64,000 bases of DNA from Echinococcus granulosus (lineage: Eukaryota > Platyhelminthes > Cestoda > Cyclophyllidea > Taeniidae), in assembly GCF_000524195.1 (NCBI RefSeq), contig NW_020170386.1, positions 1,264,105 to 1,328,104 on the forward strand. Direction: 5' to 3'. Position numbers and translations under genes: made by a program. Shown here piece by piece: positions 60,553 through 64,000 of this stretch. Positions within the stretch are counted from its first letter, which is position 1. The number at the start of each line of letters is the position of its first letter. Under the pieces are notes generated by a model. That model ran no database searches. It was not told where the DNA came from and was given only the letters and a program-made list of their open reading frames with translations.

Positions 60553-63500
60553 ACAATGGGTTTACTTTCGGGTGGAATTGTACAATAAATAAATCATTTG
60601 AATGGAAGATGTGCTACTGGTTTTATTGAAAATAATATGCAATCGCCGTTTGAGTAAGTTATTTCGTTAATAACTAATGTAACCACTAGTGATAGATGAA
60701 GTTAAATCTATTACTGCATCGCTGGTCTCATTTCGTCCAAGATTGTTCTTTGCCACGTGGTTAGGCTGCTCACTTAGGAGTTTGGGCTACCCTTTGAACT
60801 TGTATCAGCTCAGACTTGCCTAATGTCTCGTGGAGTTTGGCGGTGGCAACCACCACTTTGTGCATCCTTGCACGAACCCCGATGCTGTGGCCACGGGCGC
60901 TTTGTGTAGCGCCTTTATCCCTCTTTACGTGTCTCGCCCCCTCTGGTTATTGATTCGCGATCGACCGGTCTACGTCGTCAACGTGATCGAAGTTGGCTGT
61001 CTGGAGAATTCTTTCAATTTTTTTTACTATCAAGCAGGCTGTAGGGCCGCTCATGTTCTACAAAAGGTTAAAGGTTGACATCAATTCTGAACGATGAGCT
61101 TTCAAAGACGAATAACTTTGCTTTATCATACGATCAGGACAATATTGTTTGTAGTTGGCGAACGAAACCATCTATTCGCTTTTTTCGATTAAAGGAATCT
61201 TCTGCAGGCCTTCAAGAAAAGTACCAGCTACACTGACACGTAAACATTCGTACTGACTTTAGATTGGTCATTGGTGACACTTACGATGAATCTGCCGGTT
61301 TTTCACATTAAATCAACTGTCCACGAGACTTGGGGCCCGAAAAGTGGTTGGGGATTGGTATCTACCTTGACATGACCAAATTTCGTCCTACCATCGATTA
61401 TTGTACAAATGCTGTTTGAGATTGGGTGTCGCGTACAAGATGATAATTTGTCTAAGGGAGTTTATCAGTCACAAAAGTAGATTTTGAGACCTTACTTATT
61501 GCTAATGTCAGGGACTCGGAACTGGAGGGTCCGGAGTTTTGGCAATTGATATCAATATCAACATGGGATTACATTCTTGGTCCAATTGTCGGCTTTTGCG
61601 TCATTGATTACAGCAGTGACTATGGCTTGGCATGTTAGTTTCCCGGACTACATTGGAATGATTTCTCTTCGAAGCACCTTTGGGTTAGACACTGCTACTG
61701 CTTCGGATGTTTTTCTTGGGCTCTGGGTTTGCTGAAGAGATTTTTGTTGAATGCTTCATGGATCAAGTGGTGGATACTGTTGGAAATAAATATATCAACG
61801 TACAACCCACCGGTTCGGTTGTAGGAAATCAACCTTTAGTGGGACTCGTCCATCAATTGGGCCTAGTAATATACGTTTATTGGGTTGTGTTGGTGCTGCA
61901 AACAGATGTGTACATGCCCTGTTCGAGCTCAAGCTCAGTGGTGCGCCTTAGTGCAAGTTGCGCAAGGGCAATGGACTGTTAGGCAACCGGTCGAGCCCGG
62001 GACCTGTACTACGAACGCAAATGCTTTTGCCTGTCTTTTTTGTGCAAATGAATCCATTGGCTCTACCGCATGAACTGATTTAGCCATTTTAGGGCCAAGT
62101 TACTTCCTCATCATACTTGGTGCATTGCGAATTGGGTTAGCTTAAACCGCCTCAGTTTTCAAGCGTTCTAGGAGTCGTGAAGGAGGACTTCGACGTGTAC
62201 TGCATTCGTGAACGCTAGCTTTTATACACTGTTTTCCCATTCACTAAAGGCACAAACGGTAAAGCTAACGGTCCTCACTAATGCTTGGGCTCTACTGCAC
62301 TGCTCGCCCTCAAGATCAAAGCAAACCCTTTTGAATCTTGGCGACATGTTCACACGCATTGACGTACTCACATCCCGTGTTGCACTATTTCCAAACTTTC
62401 CGTTCTGTATGAATACCAGGGCTGTCAGTTTGAATTCCTGTTTGTACGGCCTTCTGGTAGATCGGAGTTTGTAAGAGTACTAAATTAAAGATTACCATTT
62501 CTAGACTTGATTAATCATTTTGTCGGGACGGTAGACACTAAGCTGAGCTCGGGACAATGAACAAAATTATATTTTTTTCATTGCTACGTTGGAGATTATT
62601 TTCTTTCCTAAGTAATCTTTGCTATTTATAGTATCGTCTGGTACGGAGGAGATTTAGCCTATGCGGATAGTACTCCGCGACGAGTGCACTGTGTGCGCCA
62701 ATGAGAGAGCCGTCCGGTAAAAGACAAGCTTTAAAGTACTTTCACGAAATTGGTATTCTGTATCTATTCCTCTGCCCCTTGCTCAGCCGTCTCTGTAGGT
62801 TTCGTTAGTAGAGACGTGGAGGATGAATCGTTTGCTTACGTGAATAGCATCCTCTCGCAAATACCGCATATGATTCTGTAATTGACTTTTTTCAAACCAT
62901 TCAAGTGTGACCCAGTTTCACTCGTTAGTAAGCTTATAAAACAGGGGATTAGAGTACTTGTCAGATGCCGACGGAATTGTAATCCTTCTACTGGGGGTCT
63001 TGGCCGAATCAACCGCCTGCTGCAGCTGCCTTCTTTCTGTAACGTTAGAGTTCAGTAACTAAATGTGAAAATTGGGGAGTTTGTCCTTCCAGATGGGGTT
63101 AGCCCGTCGCTGCTGTCAACGTCGTCTTCCTTGAAGTTGCAATGAGTCGTGACGGTTCGGAGGACCACCTTCTGTTTGCGTACAGAAGGGGTGAGAGGCT
63201 AGTTGCATGGCTCTCGTTACTTACATATGAGAAAAGACGTTATTAATTCCTGCGTAAAATACCAGATGTTAGAAAGTGAATCTACTTTACAATTCCTTTA
63301 GGCTGCAGTGGTGATCCGAACCGACACATTATCGTCCCAAAAATTGTTTAAATCTATGTGGACTAAGAAACTTAATCCGATGAAGAAGATGGGCAATGCA
63401 AATGTCAAATGCTAGCACGCGGTGGTATGGTATTTTGCTTAACTGTATTTAACTACACGGGCACTTCAGTCTCCCCAGGTTATGATTACACTTTGCAGTG

Positions 63501-64000
63501 TGACCTTCGAGCCATGCTAATGGCCTCCAAGTACTTCTGTACACTGGTAGGATGCATTACGATTTGTTACTGCTGCAGGGAAGGGTCAAGCACAGCATTG
63601 GTGTTAACGGTAAACAGACCCGATCCAAATGTACGAATATCCTGATTTCAGTAGCTGAATAGAACAGGGGTACCTGCTGCGAATAGCTGAGCCTATAAAG
63701 ACTCCTAACAGGATGGGTAAAGCTGACGTCTACCTTCGGCGACTATCCCAATCTCTTGTTCTGCAAGGAGATTATTAACACTTAAATCAACGGACGAGCT
63801 CGTTGTAGATCTATGTGACGAGGTTAATTGCTTGAGCAAGCGACACTTCCAAGTACTTATTTGATGATTGTGATCTAGATGGGCAGCTGGGCAGCACTGA
63901 AATGGGGGCAAAGTGGCTGTGAGGAGTAGTTGCGAGATGTCTGTCCCGTGAAGCTACCGCAAACCGTCTTCAATTAAATGGCTCCGCTTTTAGGCCAATT
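60553..64000. other. Right end of the window without a firm gene
   Basis: The only coding-like patch is 60830-61078 on the plus strand, where about 80 codons have C/G-biased third positions (GGGNHHFVHPCTNPDAVATG at the start), but no start, acceptor or family could be fixed. Other frames (61707-62073, 62208-62474, 63409-63645) look like decayed or random sequence. Confidence 0.35.
60584..60589 (+). terminator. AATAAA poly(A) signal
   Basis: Part of AATAAATAAA, about 31 bases after the TAA of the terminal exon. Confidence 0.55.

Noticed and set aside
61980..62010. GGTCGAGCCCGGG, resembling a tRNA B box
   Set aside because: No matching A box, acceptor stem or cloverleaf could be drawn around it.

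Overview
This is a window of a eukaryotic nuclear genome from a draft assembly: there is a 100-base N gap at 45290-45389, genes are split by introns of up to about 6 kb, and no prokaryotic gene layout is visible. The three recognisable genes encode metazoan-type proteins with long Ser/Thr/Pro/His-rich insertions. A parasitic flatworm (cestode or trematode) is my best guess. That is an inference from gene style and intron sizes; no species marker was read.

Left part (about 2.4-16.6 kb, minus strand): a complete Son of sevenless (SOS) Ras guanine-nucleotide exchange factor. Sixteen coding exons join with compatible phases into 1767 codons plus stop. The order is histone-fold region, DH, PH, REM, CDC25 and a proline-rich tail that ends in a class II SH3-binding motif. 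Middle (about 18.8-31.9 kb, minus strand): a second Ras-family exchange factor of the RalGDS/RGL type (REM plus CDC25). Thirteen exons give 863 codons and a stop. It has an insertion of about 180 residues inside the catalytic domain and no RA domain that I can find. The two GEF genes lie head-to-tail on the same strand, about 2.3 kb apart. Both would act at the membrane on Ras-family GTPases, SOS upstream of Ras and RalGDS-type GEFs on Ral.

Right-centre (32.6-44.2 kb, plus strand): a large zinc-finger gene divergent from the RalGEF gene across about 0.7 kb. Four phase-0 exons give 1473 residues. The big third exon encodes four tandem copies of an unusual module of about 110 residues: a helical part with LPYS and KMQ-Y-S motifs, then a C2H2 knuckle, then a (Q)ASRL...DE.L..LA tail. 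I cannot place this module in a known family, and it is the most novel item here.

Right end (44.2-64 kb): mostly non-coding. It holds the start of an unknown gene cut by the assembly gap, a small cysteine-rich ORF at 54.1 kb, phase-compatible exons at 56.8, 57.5 and 60.4 kb that end in a stop followed by AATAAA (unrecognised product), and long stretches where I see nothing firm. Exon borders everywhere were placed by eye from GT/AG signals, reading-frame phase and similarity to remembered family patterns.
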